DNA from: JBCDBD01 sp039184335
GTDB lineage: Bacteria > Bacteroidota > Bacteroidia > Flavobacteriales > Flavobacteriaceae
Direction of reading: 5' to 3'
Assembly: GCA_039184335.1 (NCBI GenBank)
Contig: JBCDBD010000065.1
Coordinates: forward strand, 1-12,802
DNA length: 12,802 bases
Shown: positions 1 to 5,640 of the stretch, in pieces
Position numbering within the stretch: the stretch's first letter is position 1
Layout of the letters: every line of letters starts with the position of its first letter
Notes under the pieces: generated by a model
The model's database searches: none
Seen by the model: only the letters and a program-made list of their open reading frames with translations
What the model was told of the DNA's origin: nothing
Position numbers and translations under genes: made by a program

Positions 1-139
1 ACTGCACATGCCACGAAGTAAGTGAAATCACGCCAGTATGTAAATTTCCTAAATTAATTTTTGCAAATCATTCAAATTCACAACACTTTTCTAACATATG
101 ATATGAACGGGTGCCATAGCTTTGTATAAAACAATTCAA

Positions 140-913
140 ATGCGAACATTGGTTTTGATAGGGTTGCTGTGCCCATTATTATCTCTTGGCAATACCACCT
201 GGGGCAAAAAGGGGCATAGGGTCATTGGTTATATTGCAGAAAAGCACTTGTCTAAAAAAGCTAAAAAGGCCATTGAAGATTTGCTCGATGGCCATAGTCT
301 TGCTTTTGTTTCTACTTATGCCGATGAGATTAGGTCAGACGCGAAATACTACAAATACGGTCCGTGGCACTACGTGAACTATCCCTTGAACGTTACGTAT
401 CAAAAATCGGCCAAAAGTGAACTTGGTGACATTGTAGTGGCAATTGCCAAATGCAAGGCTGTATTGGGCAATATTGACAGTACACGAAAAGACAAGATAT
501 TTCACTTGAAGCTTCTGGTGCATTTTATCGGTGATTTGCACCAGCCCTTGCATGTTGGTAGAAAAGAAGATCGCGGGGGCAATGACATTCAGGTACAGTG
601 GTTCGGTGAAGGATCCAATCTTCATCGGGTCTGGGATACCGATTTGTTGGAAACCTATGGGATGGGCTTTGAAGAATTGGGAGATGAATTGGATCGCATT
701 ACCACCCGGAAAGAACGAAAGCTTCTTCAAAGGGGAACTACAGAAAGCTGGTTGGAAGAATCGCATGCTTTGGCGAAGGAAATCTATGGCTCTGCCAATG
801 CTGGTGAAAAATTAGCATACGCTTATTCGTACAAGTACGATCCGATAGTCTTTGAAAGGCTTGGAAAAGGTGGTTTTCGATTGGCCAAGGTATTGAACGA
901 CATTTTTTCATGA
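140..913 (+). CDS. Secreted S1/P1-type zinc nuclease
   Basis: Probable exported single-strand nuclease/3'-nucleotidase of the S1/P1 family, which uses three zinc ions. All nine ligand positions known from nuclease P1 can be matched (numbered from the ATG at 140): W21, H26 (WGKKGH), D62 (YADEIR), H77 (WHYVN), H128 and D132 (HFIGDLHQPLH), H138, H162 and D166 (NLHRVWD). Residues 1-20 form a hydrophobic signal peptide, and cleavage just before W21 would give the free N-terminal Trp used by this family. The cleavage site (NTT before W) is not a typical A-x-A. A TTG at 122 gives six more residues; I prefer the ATG because it gives a compact signal peptide. Length (257 aa) is normal. It stands alone and converges on the AlkB-like gene. 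Family assignment is firm; substrate is inferred. Confidence 0.93.
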   Translation: MRTLVLIGLLCPLLSLGNTTWGKKGHRVIGYIAEKHLSKKAKKAIEDLLDGHSLAFVSTYADEIRSDAKYYKYGPWHYVNYPLNVTYQKSAKSELGDIVVAIAKCKAVLGNIDSTRKDKIFHLKLLVHFIGDLHQPLHVGRKEDRGGNDIQVQWFGEGSNLHRVWDTDLLETYGMGFEELGDELDRITTRKERKLLQRGTTESWLEESHALAKEIYGSANAGEKLAYAYSYKYDPIVFERLGKGGFRLAKVLNDIFS

Positions 914-1002
914 CCCTGTTTCGAGCATTTTATTTATTGATTATCAATTTAGTAGTGGTATCATTACATAATGGTACACTTGAAACCGACAGGTTTTGAA
1001 AA

Positions 1003-1602
1003 TCATCGAATGGTTCTGAAAGTTAAATTAATTCGTTCGTCAATGGGTTTTTTTGTTTTTGGAACTTGGTGTTGCCAATGGTGCTGCGTTTCTCCTTTCA
1101 TAAGCAGTAGACTCCCATGGCCCAACAAGATTTTGAGCTTTAATTTCTTATCCTTTTTGTGTCTAAGATGAAAAAAACGCTCTTGACCCAGACTAAGGGA
1201 AGCGATAACTGGGTTTATACCCAATTCTGGTTCATCATCAGCATGCCAGCCATTACTGTCTTTGCCATTTCGGTACAGATTTAAAAGACAACTGGTGAAT
1301 TTTTCTTTGGTTTCTTGCTCAATCTTTGTCTTTATTTCCAATAAGGTGGTGTTAAAGGGTTGCGGGTGCATGGTGATATTGGAATAGGTGTAGGGTTGCG
1401 CATTATTGGCAAATAATGCGGTCAACCTTGGTTGTAGGTAGGTTTTTCCAAAAAGTTTAATGGAATCTTGCCGCCACGAAATTTTTTCTTTTAATGTGTT
1501 TAGATACTGTGTGGCCAGCCCGTGTTCCAAAAAGTTGGGATAGTAACCAATATCGCTGTCTGGTAGACCCAAATTATTGGTTTCGCAGAACAATGCTCCC
1601 AT
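1003..1602 (-). CDS. AlkB-like 2-oxoglutarate/Fe(II) dioxygenase
   Basis: Probable DNA/RNA dealkylation dioxygenase of the AlkB superfamily, closest in layout to the ALKBH2/3-like bacterial proteins of about 200 aa. The iron triad is visible as H120-x-D122 (NGWHADDE) and H178 (HWQHQVPK). The 2-oxoglutarate-binding arginine and the following family arginine are R190 and R196 (RINLTFR). The substrate-side PRL motif lies at 58-60, and the SLSLGQERFFHLRHK strand follows at 135-149. Such enzymes oxidise N-alkyl lesions such as 1-methyladenine and 3-methylcytosine. The ATG overlaps the stop of the upstream AraC-type gene by one base (TAATG), so translation is probably coupled to the regulator. No clear terminator is visible between its stop and the convergent nuclease gene. 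Substrate (DNA or RNA) cannot be told from sequence. Confidence 0.92.
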   Translation of the reverse strand: MGALFCETNNLGLPDSDIGYYPNFLEHGLATQYLNTLKEKISWRQDSIKLFGKTYLQPRLTALFANNAQPYTYSNITMHPQPFNTTLLEIKTKIEQETKEKFTSCLLNLYRNGKDSNGWHADDEPELGINPVIASLSLGQERFFHLRHKKDKKLKLKILLGHGSLLLMKGETQHHWQHQVPKTKKPIDERINLTFRTIR

Positions 1603-2480
1603 TATTGAAGCACGGCTTTTAACTGATTTCGATATTCTGACGGGTTCTGGCCTGTGAATGCCTTAAAGGATTTATTGAAATGGGAAAAGTTGTTGAAGCC
1701 ACTTTCGTAGCAGACTTCAGTAATACTCATGGGTTGTTCTGCCAAAAGTTTGGATGCATGTACCAAACGGTATTCATTGACAAACTGGGTGAATGTCTTA
1801 TTGGTAATTTTCTTAAAGTACCTACAAAATGATGGAACGGTCATACTCACTAAATCTGCCATCTCGTCAAGACTGATATCTTCCTTAAAATTGGATTTTA
1901 CATGGTTGAAGACAATATTGATGCGATCGTTGTCCTTTACTTCTGTTTCCATGGAAAATCCATCAGCGTTCAATACCTTGAATTCATCTGAATTGCCTAG
2001 CTCGTTGAGAATATTCAATATAGAGAGCAATCGCTGAAAATCAGTTTGGTATTCGAGAACCTCCATTTTATCACCAATCTTTCTCTTGGTTTTTCCGCTG
2101 AAAGCGATACCACCCTTTGCGATATCAAGCAGTTTATGGATTTTTTTCATTTCGGGGATATTAAAAAAATCACTGCCTAAAAAATCCATTTTCATTTGAA
2201 TCACCGTCTCACTTTTATTGCCTGTTAGTTTATCTGTAAAGCCACAGTGGGGTAGATTGGATCCAATAAGTATGAGGTCGCCATCAGTGAAATAGGAAAC
2301 ATGGCTTCCGATTTGTCTTTTTCCAGAGCCGCCATTGACATAGACCAACTCCAACTCTGGGTGATAGTGCCAACCATTTACCTTATTGACTTTGCTTTCA
2401 TCAAACTTTTGATATGTAAATGAATGCCCAAAGTCAGGTGCAATTGCTTCAAATGCAGGTTTCAGTGTCACAGCAGTCAT
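1602..2480 (-). CDS. AraC-family regulator with cupin sensor domain
   Basis: Transcription factor of 292 aa. The N-terminal half (about 20-110) is a cupin-like sensor, with the GWHYHPELELVYV strand at about 36-48 and GDLILIGSNLPHC at about 67-79. The C-terminal hundred residues hold the two helix-turn-helix motifs of the AraC/XylS family: ISLDEMADLVSMTVPSFCRYFKK and, near the end, ITEVCYESGFNNFSHFNKSFK followed by G-x-NPSEYR. No Ada-type methyl-acceptor or four-Cys zinc domain is present, so despite sitting before an alkB-like gene it is not Ada. The start at 2480 follows an A-rich stretch (AGAAAAAA). It is first in a two-gene unit with the dioxygenase. A perfect 6-3-6 palindrome and a related half-site lie in its upstream region and may be its own operator. 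The ligand is unknown. Confidence 0.92.
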   Translation of the reverse strand: MTAVTLKPAFEAIAPDFGHSFTYQKFDESKVNKVNGWHYHPELELVYVNGGSGKRQIGSHVSYFTDGDLILIGSNLPHCGFTDKLTGNKSETVIQMKMDFLGSDFFNIPEMKKIHKLLDIAKGGIAFSGKTKRKIGDKMEVLEYQTDFQRLLSILNILNELGNSDEFKVLNADGFSMETEVKDNDRINIVFNHVKSNFKEDISLDEMADLVSMTVPSFCRYFKKITNKTFTQFVNEYRLVHASKLLAEQPMSITEVCYESGFNNFSHFNKSFKAFTGQNPSEYRNQLKAVLQ

Positions 2481-2526
2481 TTTTTTCTATGGTAAAATTA
2501 TAGAGGGTTCTAAAATTCAATATATA

Positions 2527-2534
2527 CAAAATTA
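2527..2534 (-). promoter_or_regulatory. Candidate -7 box for the AraC/AlkB unit
   Basis: On the minus strand this reads TAATTTTG, matching the Bacteroidota sigma-ABfr -7 consensus TAnnTTTG. It would start transcription near 2520, leaving a leader of about 40 nt before the regulator's ATG. No TTTG -33 box is found at the usual distance; the palindrome at 2545-2559 occupies that region. A motif match only. Confidence 0.35.
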
Positions 2535-2544
2535 ACTACAATAT

Positions 2545-2559
2545 ATGGTATTTTACCAT
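2545..2559. promoter_or_regulatory. Palindromic candidate operator ATGGTA-TTT-TACCAT
   Basis: Perfect inverted repeat of 6 bp with a 3-bp spacer, lying just upstream of the candidate -7 box of the AraC-type gene. A partial second copy, ATGGTAAAAT, lies at 2489-2498 in the leader of the same gene and equals ten bases of the palindrome's complementary strand (2559-2550). Two related sites flanking a promoter suggest an operator, probably autoregulatory. The binding protein is inferred, not shown. Confidence 0.4.
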
Positions 2560-2642
2560 TTAAGACAATTTAACAGTTATTGAAGGTTAAAATTGCACAG
2601 AAATTGGAGAACCTAGTGGTATCTACCGTCTAAAAACCAAGG

Positions 2643-2650
2643 TAGGTTTG
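2643..2650 (+). promoter_or_regulatory. Candidate -7 box for the 123-aa exported protein
   Basis: TAGGTTTG matches the Bacteroidota -7 consensus TAnnTTTG and lies 42 bp before the ATG at 2693. No convincing TTTG is seen about 20 bp further upstream, so the call rests on one box. Confidence 0.3.
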
Positions 2651-2692
2651 TGATGTAATCATTAACGTAAAATCTTTAAAAACGAATCAATT

Positions 2693-3064
2693 ATGAAAAC
2701 AGTTTTGAAATTCACAGTAGTTATGGCCATTATGCTTGGTGCAACAGCTAGTTTGGCGAACAAATCGGAAAAAATCCTCGGGAAAAAGGTAAGCGAGGTA
2801 GAGGAACGTATTCTAACATTTGATTTAGATCCTGTTTTTATCAAGAAAGGGGACAAATTATTGATGAACCTTTTAAATCTAGATGGCGAGAAAGTTGTCA
2901 TTAGGGTCTTTGATAGTGAGGGAAGGCTGCTCTTTAGTGAAACCATTAAAAATGACTTGGTCGTGGAGAAGGCCTTTAATTTTGAAAAGGCATATAGTGA
3001 CAACTATACGGTACAAGTAATCGATAACAAAAAGACTTTTGAAGAAAAAGTGGTTGTAAAGTAG
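2693..3064 (+). CDS. Small exported protein with a T9SS-tail-like beta domain
   Basis: Exported protein of 123 aa, not assignable to a named family by eye. Residues 1-22 are a clear signal peptide ending in ASLA before NKSE. The remainder alternates hydrophobic and polar residues as in a small beta-sandwich. The pattern from about residue 67 (VVIRVFDSEGRLLFSETI, later FNFEKAYSDNYTVQVIDN and a final KVVVK) resembles the type IX secretion C-terminal domain layout (v-v-y-d-x-x-G-k-l, Y-x-v-x-i, k-k-v-v-v). Here it makes up almost the whole mature protein instead of a tail on a larger enzyme. It may be a stand-alone periplasmic or surface protein. It has its own -7 box and terminator and diverges from the AraC-type regulator, which could control it. 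Function unknown. Confidence 0.85.
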   Translation: MKTVLKFTVVMAIMLGATASLANKSEKILGKKVSEVEERILTFDLDPVFIKKGDKLLMNLLNLDGEKVVIRVFDSEGRLLFSETIKNDLVVEKAFNFEKAYSDNYTVQVIDNKKTFEEKVVVK

Positions 3065-3087
3065 TTTAGTTAATTTTATTCAATTAT

Positions 3088-3115
3088 GGGCTCCTTGTTA
3101 CAAGGGGCTTTTTTT
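3088..3115 (+). terminator. Intrinsic terminator after the exported-protein gene
   Basis: An 8-bp stem (GCTCCTTG at 3090-3097 with CAAGGGGC at 3101-3108, one G-T wobble) closes a TTA loop and is followed by seven T residues. It starts 23 bp after the stop at 3064 and runs into the stop codon of the convergent MOSC gene. The reverse strand lacks a T-run, so it acts mainly in the plus direction. Confidence 0.85.
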
Positions 3116-3746
3116 ATAGGAATTTTTTGATACGCTCTCGCTTGTATGCTGGTAATGCTTGATTCTGTATGGCGCATTGTACCAATAGGGGGTCTTTTTT
3201 TCGCGCATATAATAGGTTGAAAAATTGTGCTGTGGTCAATGTGTTTATCGATTCTTCAACCAATTCAAGTTGATCTCCTTTTTCAACCATCCCTTCCTGC
3301 AGAATTCTGACATACGTTCCAGAGCGGTCTTGTACTATAAACTGTTTTAAGATTTCTTGGTTGCCAAAGCGTATGCCCAACTTAAAACAGGGTTCCCTAG
3401 GTTGGGTAATCTGTATTATGGCCGTTCCTATTGTATAGATGTTGCCAATTCTTAGGTCACTTTCGCACAGGCCTTCAACCGTCAGGTTCTCACCAAACAT
3501 TCCCCAGTTCCAGTCCAAATCAGGATATATTGTCTTCCAGTATGGGTAATGGTCTGAAGCGTAAAGATAACATGCCTTATATATGCCCCCATGCACCTTT
3601 CTATCTGCAATGATATCATTGGCCACACTTTCTTTTTTTAACTGTATGGGGCGATTGGTAGGGTATTTGTAAATACCTGTGCTTACTTTTTTCCCATTCC
3701 AAAGAATACTTTTTTTGACCGCTAGGTTTGTTGCGATTACTTTCAT
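3114..3746 (-). CDS. MOSC domain protein, YiiM-like
   Basis: Protein of 210 aa with a MOSC domain, the fold of molybdenum-cofactor sulfurase C-terminal domains. It is laid out like E. coli YiiM, which works with molybdenum cofactor in reducing N-hydroxylated bases. Visible landmarks: TGIYKYP (23-29), KVHGG (50-54), MFGENLTV (83-90), RIGNIY (99-104) and QPREPCFKLGIRFG (115-128) with the conserved Cys120. Residues from about 165 to 208 form the short helical 3-alpha tail typical of YiiM relatives. Cofactor binding and substrate are inferred from the family. The ATG lies 6 nt from one arm of a palindrome that an IS element has split. Before the insertion the gene lay only 49 bp downstream of the cupin gene on the same strand, so its promoter or leader has probably been altered. 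Confidence 0.9.
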   Translation of the reverse strand: MKVIATNLAVKKSILWNGKKVSTGIYKYPTNRPIQLKKESVANDIIADRKVHGGIYKACYLYASDHYPYWKTIYPDLDWNWGMFGENLTVEGLCESDLRIGNIYTIGTAIIQITQPREPCFKLGIRFGNQEILKQFIVQDRSGTYVRILQEGMVEKGDQLELVEESINTLTTAQFFNLLYARKKDPLLVQCAIQNQALPAYKRERIKKFL

Positions 3747-3752
3747 GTGCTA

Positions 3753-3768
3753 AAAATAATAAACCGCT
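3753..3768. repeat. Left arm of a hairpin split by the IS element
   Basis: AAAATAATAAACCGCT is the exact reverse complement of 5213-5228. With the IS (3774-5206) and one copy of its CCTA duplication removed, the arms form a 16-bp perfect stem with a 7-nt loop (GCCTAGA), starting 4 nt after the cupin stop and ending 6 nt before the MOSC ATG. Read on the minus strand it ends in a U-rich 3' arm, so it looks like an intrinsic terminator or attenuator. Confidence 0.85.
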
Positions 3769-3773
3769 GCCTA

Positions 3774-3799
3774 TGAATTGCCCCCAAAAAGTTAGACAC
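3774..3799 (+). repeat. Left terminal inverted repeat of the IS
   Basis: Starts TGAATTG and contains the core CCCCAAAAAGTTAGAC. An ungapped comparison with the reverse complement of 5181-5206 gives 19 identical bases of 26, which is typical for imperfect IS3-family ends. Confidence 0.88.
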
Positions 3800-3816
3800 T
3801 ATTTGGGGGTGTTTTT
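3781..3816 (+). promoter_or_regulatory. Hairpin before the orfA start (read-through block)
   Basis: CCCCCAAA (3781-3788) pairs perfectly with TTTGGGGG (3802-3809) across a 13-nt loop, and is followed by TGTTTTT running straight into the ATG at 3817. In a transcript entering from outside, this would act as a terminator or hide the orfA start. IS elements are known to use such end structures to limit transposase made from neighbouring promoters. The stem is visible; the role is inferred. Confidence 0.6.
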
Positions 3817-4332
3817 ATGAGTAGAAAATCAAAGTATTCAAAAGAGTTTAAATTAAAAGCTGTTGAATCCGTTTTAAGGGATGGCCGTGGCGTTGCCAAT
3901 GTAAGTTGCAAGCTTGGCTTGAACAAGAGCGATTTAAAAAAATGGATTAAATATTATGGGCGATACGGGATCTCCTCTTTGGAACCAAGGTCTGCCAATG
4001 GAAAGTATCCTTTGGCTTTTAGGTCAAGGGTAATCCATGATATCGAACACAAAGGGCTGTCGATAAGGGAGGCTGCCCTAAAGTTTAACATTCCCAGTCA
4101 CAGTACGGTCCAAAAATGGTTTGTTGCCTATCGGGAAAAGGGTAGTTTTGGTTTACGGGAAAAACCAAAGGTACGACCGAGAAACATGAACAAGGGCAGC
4201 GCCAATAAACAATCCAAAAAGCCGCTTGGCAGGGAAGAGGAACTCTTAAGGGAAAATGAATCCTTAAAAGCAGAACTTGCCTTGCTAAAAAAGTTGCACG
4301 CCTTAGCCCAAGCCAAAGGGAAAAAGCAATAG
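3817..4332 (+). CDS. IS150-like transposase OrfA
   Basis: DNA-binding subunit of an IS3-family transposase, 171 aa, close to the usual length for IS150-group OrfA. Residues 1-60 form the first helix-turn-helix (KYSKEFKLKAVESVL, then VANVSCKLGLNKSDLKKWIKYY). Residues about 65-115 form a second one (RSRVIHDIEHKGLSIREAALKFN, then HSTVQKWFVAYREKG). A basic linker (115-137) leads to a leucine-zipper-like helix at about 138-160 (REEELLRENESLKAELALLKK), used for dimerisation. The slippery site lies at the end of the zipper, so OrfA and the OrfAB fusion share everything up to Lys159. The ATG follows immediately after a hairpin and T-run. Alone, OrfA usually represses or modulates transposition. Confidence 0.95.
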   Translation: MSRKSKYSKEFKLKAVESVLRDGRGVANVSCKLGLNKSDLKKWIKYYGRYGISSLEPRSANGKYPLAFRSRVIHDIEHKGLSIREAALKFNIPSHSTVQKWFVAYREKGSFGLREKPKVRPRNMNKGSANKQSKKPLGREEELLRENESLKAELALLKKLHALAQAKGKKQ

Positions 4333-4350
4333 CCACTGAGGAGCTAAGGC
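4287..4350 (+). promoter_or_regulatory. Programmed -1 frameshift signal (orfA to orfB)
   Basis: The heptamer A_AAA_AAG at 4287-4293 is in the orfA reading frame (CTA AAA AAG), the same slippery sequence as in IS150 and IS911. Six nucleotides later GCCTTAGC (4300-4307) pairs perfectly with GCTAAGGC (4343-4350), an 8-bp stem at the right distance to stimulate slippage. The orfA stop (4330-4332) lies in its loop. After slipping, the -1 frame is open from GTT at 4293 to 5168, giving a predicted 450-aa OrfAB. Confidence 0.88.
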
Positions 4351-4373
4351 ACCAATACCCACTTCCATTATTA

Positions 4374-5168
4374 TTGGAACACGCACCAATGGCAAGGAGC
4401 GGTTATTATTACCATATAAGAGCCCAGGGGAAACCCGACAAGTATGGACAGGTCAAGAAAACGATAAAGTTGATCTACCATAAACATAAAGGAAGGTACG
4501 GTTACCGCAGGATCACTTTGGAACTTAACCAATCGGGTCTGCGCATCAATCACAAGACGGTAAGAAGGCTCATGGGCGAACTGGGACTAAAATCACGTAT
4601 CAGAATTAAAAAATATAAATCCTATAGAGGACAGCATGGGAAAATAGCATCCAACATATTGTCCAGAAACTTTAAAGCTGATGCCGTTCATAAAAAATGG
4701 GTTACGGACATCACTGAATTTAGAGTTTCTGGCAAAAAACTTTACTTATCGCCCATTATGGATCTGTACAACAGAGAGATCATCAGTTATCAACTTTCTG
4801 AATCACCAAACTTTAAGCAAGTGGACACTATGCTCAAAAAGGCATTGGCCAAACTGCCAGAAAAAAGAAACTTGATATTGCATTCTGACCAAGGATGGCA
4901 ATATCAAATGCCCATGTACCGAAAAACATTGGAGGGGAACAATATAAAACAGAGCATGTCCAGAAAAGGAAACTGCTTGGACAATGCTGTAATCGAGAAC
5001 TTTTTCGGAACATTGAAATCCGAAATGTTCCACCTGAAAAAATTCAAATCCCTACAAGAACTCAAAAAAGAGATTAAAGCGTATATTCGATACTACAACA
5101 ATGACAGGATATCATTGGTCTTAAATGGAATGAGCCCGGTAGAATACCGAGCTCATCAGATAACTTAA
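4374..5168 (+). CDS. IS150-like transposase OrfB (DDE integrase domain)
   Basis: Catalytic part of the transposase, normally made as the OrfAB fusion by -1 frameshifting. Numbered from the TTG at 4374, the RNase-H-like catalytic triad is D112 (TDITEF), D172 (HSDQGWQYQ) and E208 (VIENFFGTLK). The second Asp and the Glu are separated by 35 residues, the DD(35)E spacing of IS3-family transposases. The N-terminal part (RSGYYYH; KHKGRYGYRRI) is the usual HTH_21-like lead-in, and YYNNDRISLVLNGMSPVEYR is the usual C-terminal signature. The TTG start is only nominal: the same frame continues upstream without a stop to the slippery site, encoding an ELRHQYPL segment typical of OrfB N-termini. No internal stops or missing catalytic residues. 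Confidence 0.95.
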   Translation: MEHAPMARSGYYYHIRAQGKPDKYGQVKKTIKLIYHKHKGRYGYRRITLELNQSGLRINHKTVRRLMGELGLKSRIRIKKYKSYRGQHGKIASNILSRNFKADAVHKKWVTDITEFRVSGKKLYLSPIMDLYNREIISYQLSESPNFKQVDTMLKKALAKLPEKRNLILHSDQGWQYQMPMYRKTLEGNNIKQSMSRKGNCLDNAVIENFFGTLKSEMFHLKKFKSLQELKKEIKAYIRYYNNDRISLVLNGMSPVEYRAHQIT

Positions 5169-5180
5169 ATTATTGTTTAA

Positions 5181-5206
5181 CCGTCCAACTTTTGGGGTTC
5201 AGTTCA
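5181..5206 (-). repeat. Right terminal inverted repeat of the IS
   Basis: Ends GGTTCAGTTCA. Its reverse complement starts TGAACTG and contains CCCCAAAAGTTGGAC, matching the left end at 19 of 26 ungapped positions. The orfB stop lies 12 bp inside it. Confidence 0.88.
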
Positions 5207-5212
5207 CCTAGA

Positions 5213-5228
5213 AGCGGTTTATTATTTT
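5213..5228. repeat. Right arm of the split hairpin
   Basis: AGCGGTTTATTATTTT, exact complement of 3753-3768. It begins two bases after the right CCTA duplication and ends 4 bp from the cupin stop codon. Only this half remains next to the cupin gene, so any terminator formed by the original stem is lost unless the IS supplies another. Confidence 0.85.
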
Positions 5229-5232
5229 GGTT

Positions 5233-5640
5233 TTAGCGTTTTAGGTCAACAGGTATCGGAGCAGGCTGCTTGAATTCCAATATGACGAGTTGCAGCACAT
5301 CTTCACCAATATTTTCCAAATCGTAGATGCGTTGATTTTTTTTTGGCTCAAGATATGCCGTATCACCTTCTTCATAATACAAGAGGTCAATTTTGGCATT
5401 GGCATACCGAGTGATGGCCAATCCGCCTTTTTCACAGACCCAAACATGGGGCTGTATCTGTTTACGAAATGGAAGACGCTGGTTGGGCAATAAATGTATT
5501 TCCCAAAGACAGACATGGTTATTTTCAAACAATACATTTTGGCCTATGTTGGTACTGATGTCCCCTGACCTTAGCTCTTCTACTTTTTTGAAGTCCCACG
5601 AGTCAAAATTTCCCTCTTGGTTCAGTTCAACAGATTTCAT
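5233..5640 (-). CDS. Cupin-like protein without the usual metal ligands
   Basis: Protein of 135 aa whose middle (about 38-122) alternates short beta strands and glycines as in single-domain cupins: LWEIHLLPNQRLPF, HVWVCEKGGLAITRY, YYEEGDTAYLEPKKNQRIYDLENIGED and LQLVILEFK. The usual HxHx(3-4)E metal motif is not intact; only H65 and E70 can be aligned, so metal binding and enzyme activity are doubtful. It has no signal peptide and is probably cytoplasmic. Its ATG overlaps the stop of the small membrane protein gene by ATGA, so the two are probably translated together. Downstream, 49 bp once separated it from the MOSC gene, before an IS element entered. Fold assignment is fairly safe; function is unknown. 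Confidence 0.82.
   Translation of the reverse strand: MKSVELNQEGNFDSWDFKKVEELRSGDISTNIGQNVLFENNHVCLWEIHLLPNQRLPFRKQIQPHVWVCEKGGLAITRYANAKIDLLYYEEGDTAYLEPKKNQRIYDLENIGEDVLQLVILEFKQPAPIPVDLKR

Larger units (their letters stand above)
3774..5206 (+). mobile_element. Complete IS3-family element, IS150-like (1433 bp)
   Basis: Ends TG...CA with imperfect inverted repeats, flanked by the 4-bp direct repeat CCTA (3770-3773 and 5207-5210). It carries orfA and orfB in overlapping 0 and -1 phases, with a slippery heptamer, a downstream stem and an intact DDE triad. Nothing appears broken, so the element looks young and potentially active. The two-HTH orfA of 171 aa and the orfB sequence place it near the IS150 subgroup; the exact IS name cannot be given without a database. 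Confidence 0.95.

Noticed and set aside
1..121. Possible C-terminal end of a gene running in from the left
   Set aside because: All three plus frames end in stops within about 105 bases and give no recognisable peptide; too short to support a call.
335..766. 143-aa open frame on the minus strand inside the nuclease gene
   Set aside because: Antisense to a gene with all catalytic residues intact; no recognisable domain.
981..998. Weak hairpin GAAACC-GACA-GGTTTT between the nuclease and AlkB-like genes
   Set aside because: The stem is only five or six pairs with a short T-run; not convincing as a terminator for either gene.
2610..2630. Third ECF-type promoter (AACC ... CGTC) before the exported-protein gene
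   Set aside because: The distance between AACC and CGTC is only 13 bp against 16 in the two matched promoters, and the -35 box is not GTAACCTT.
4320..4326. Second slippery site G_AAA_AAG at the end of orfA
   Set aside because: It does not follow the X_XXY_YYZ rule as well as A_AAA_AAG at 4287, and it lies inside the loop of the stem instead of before it.
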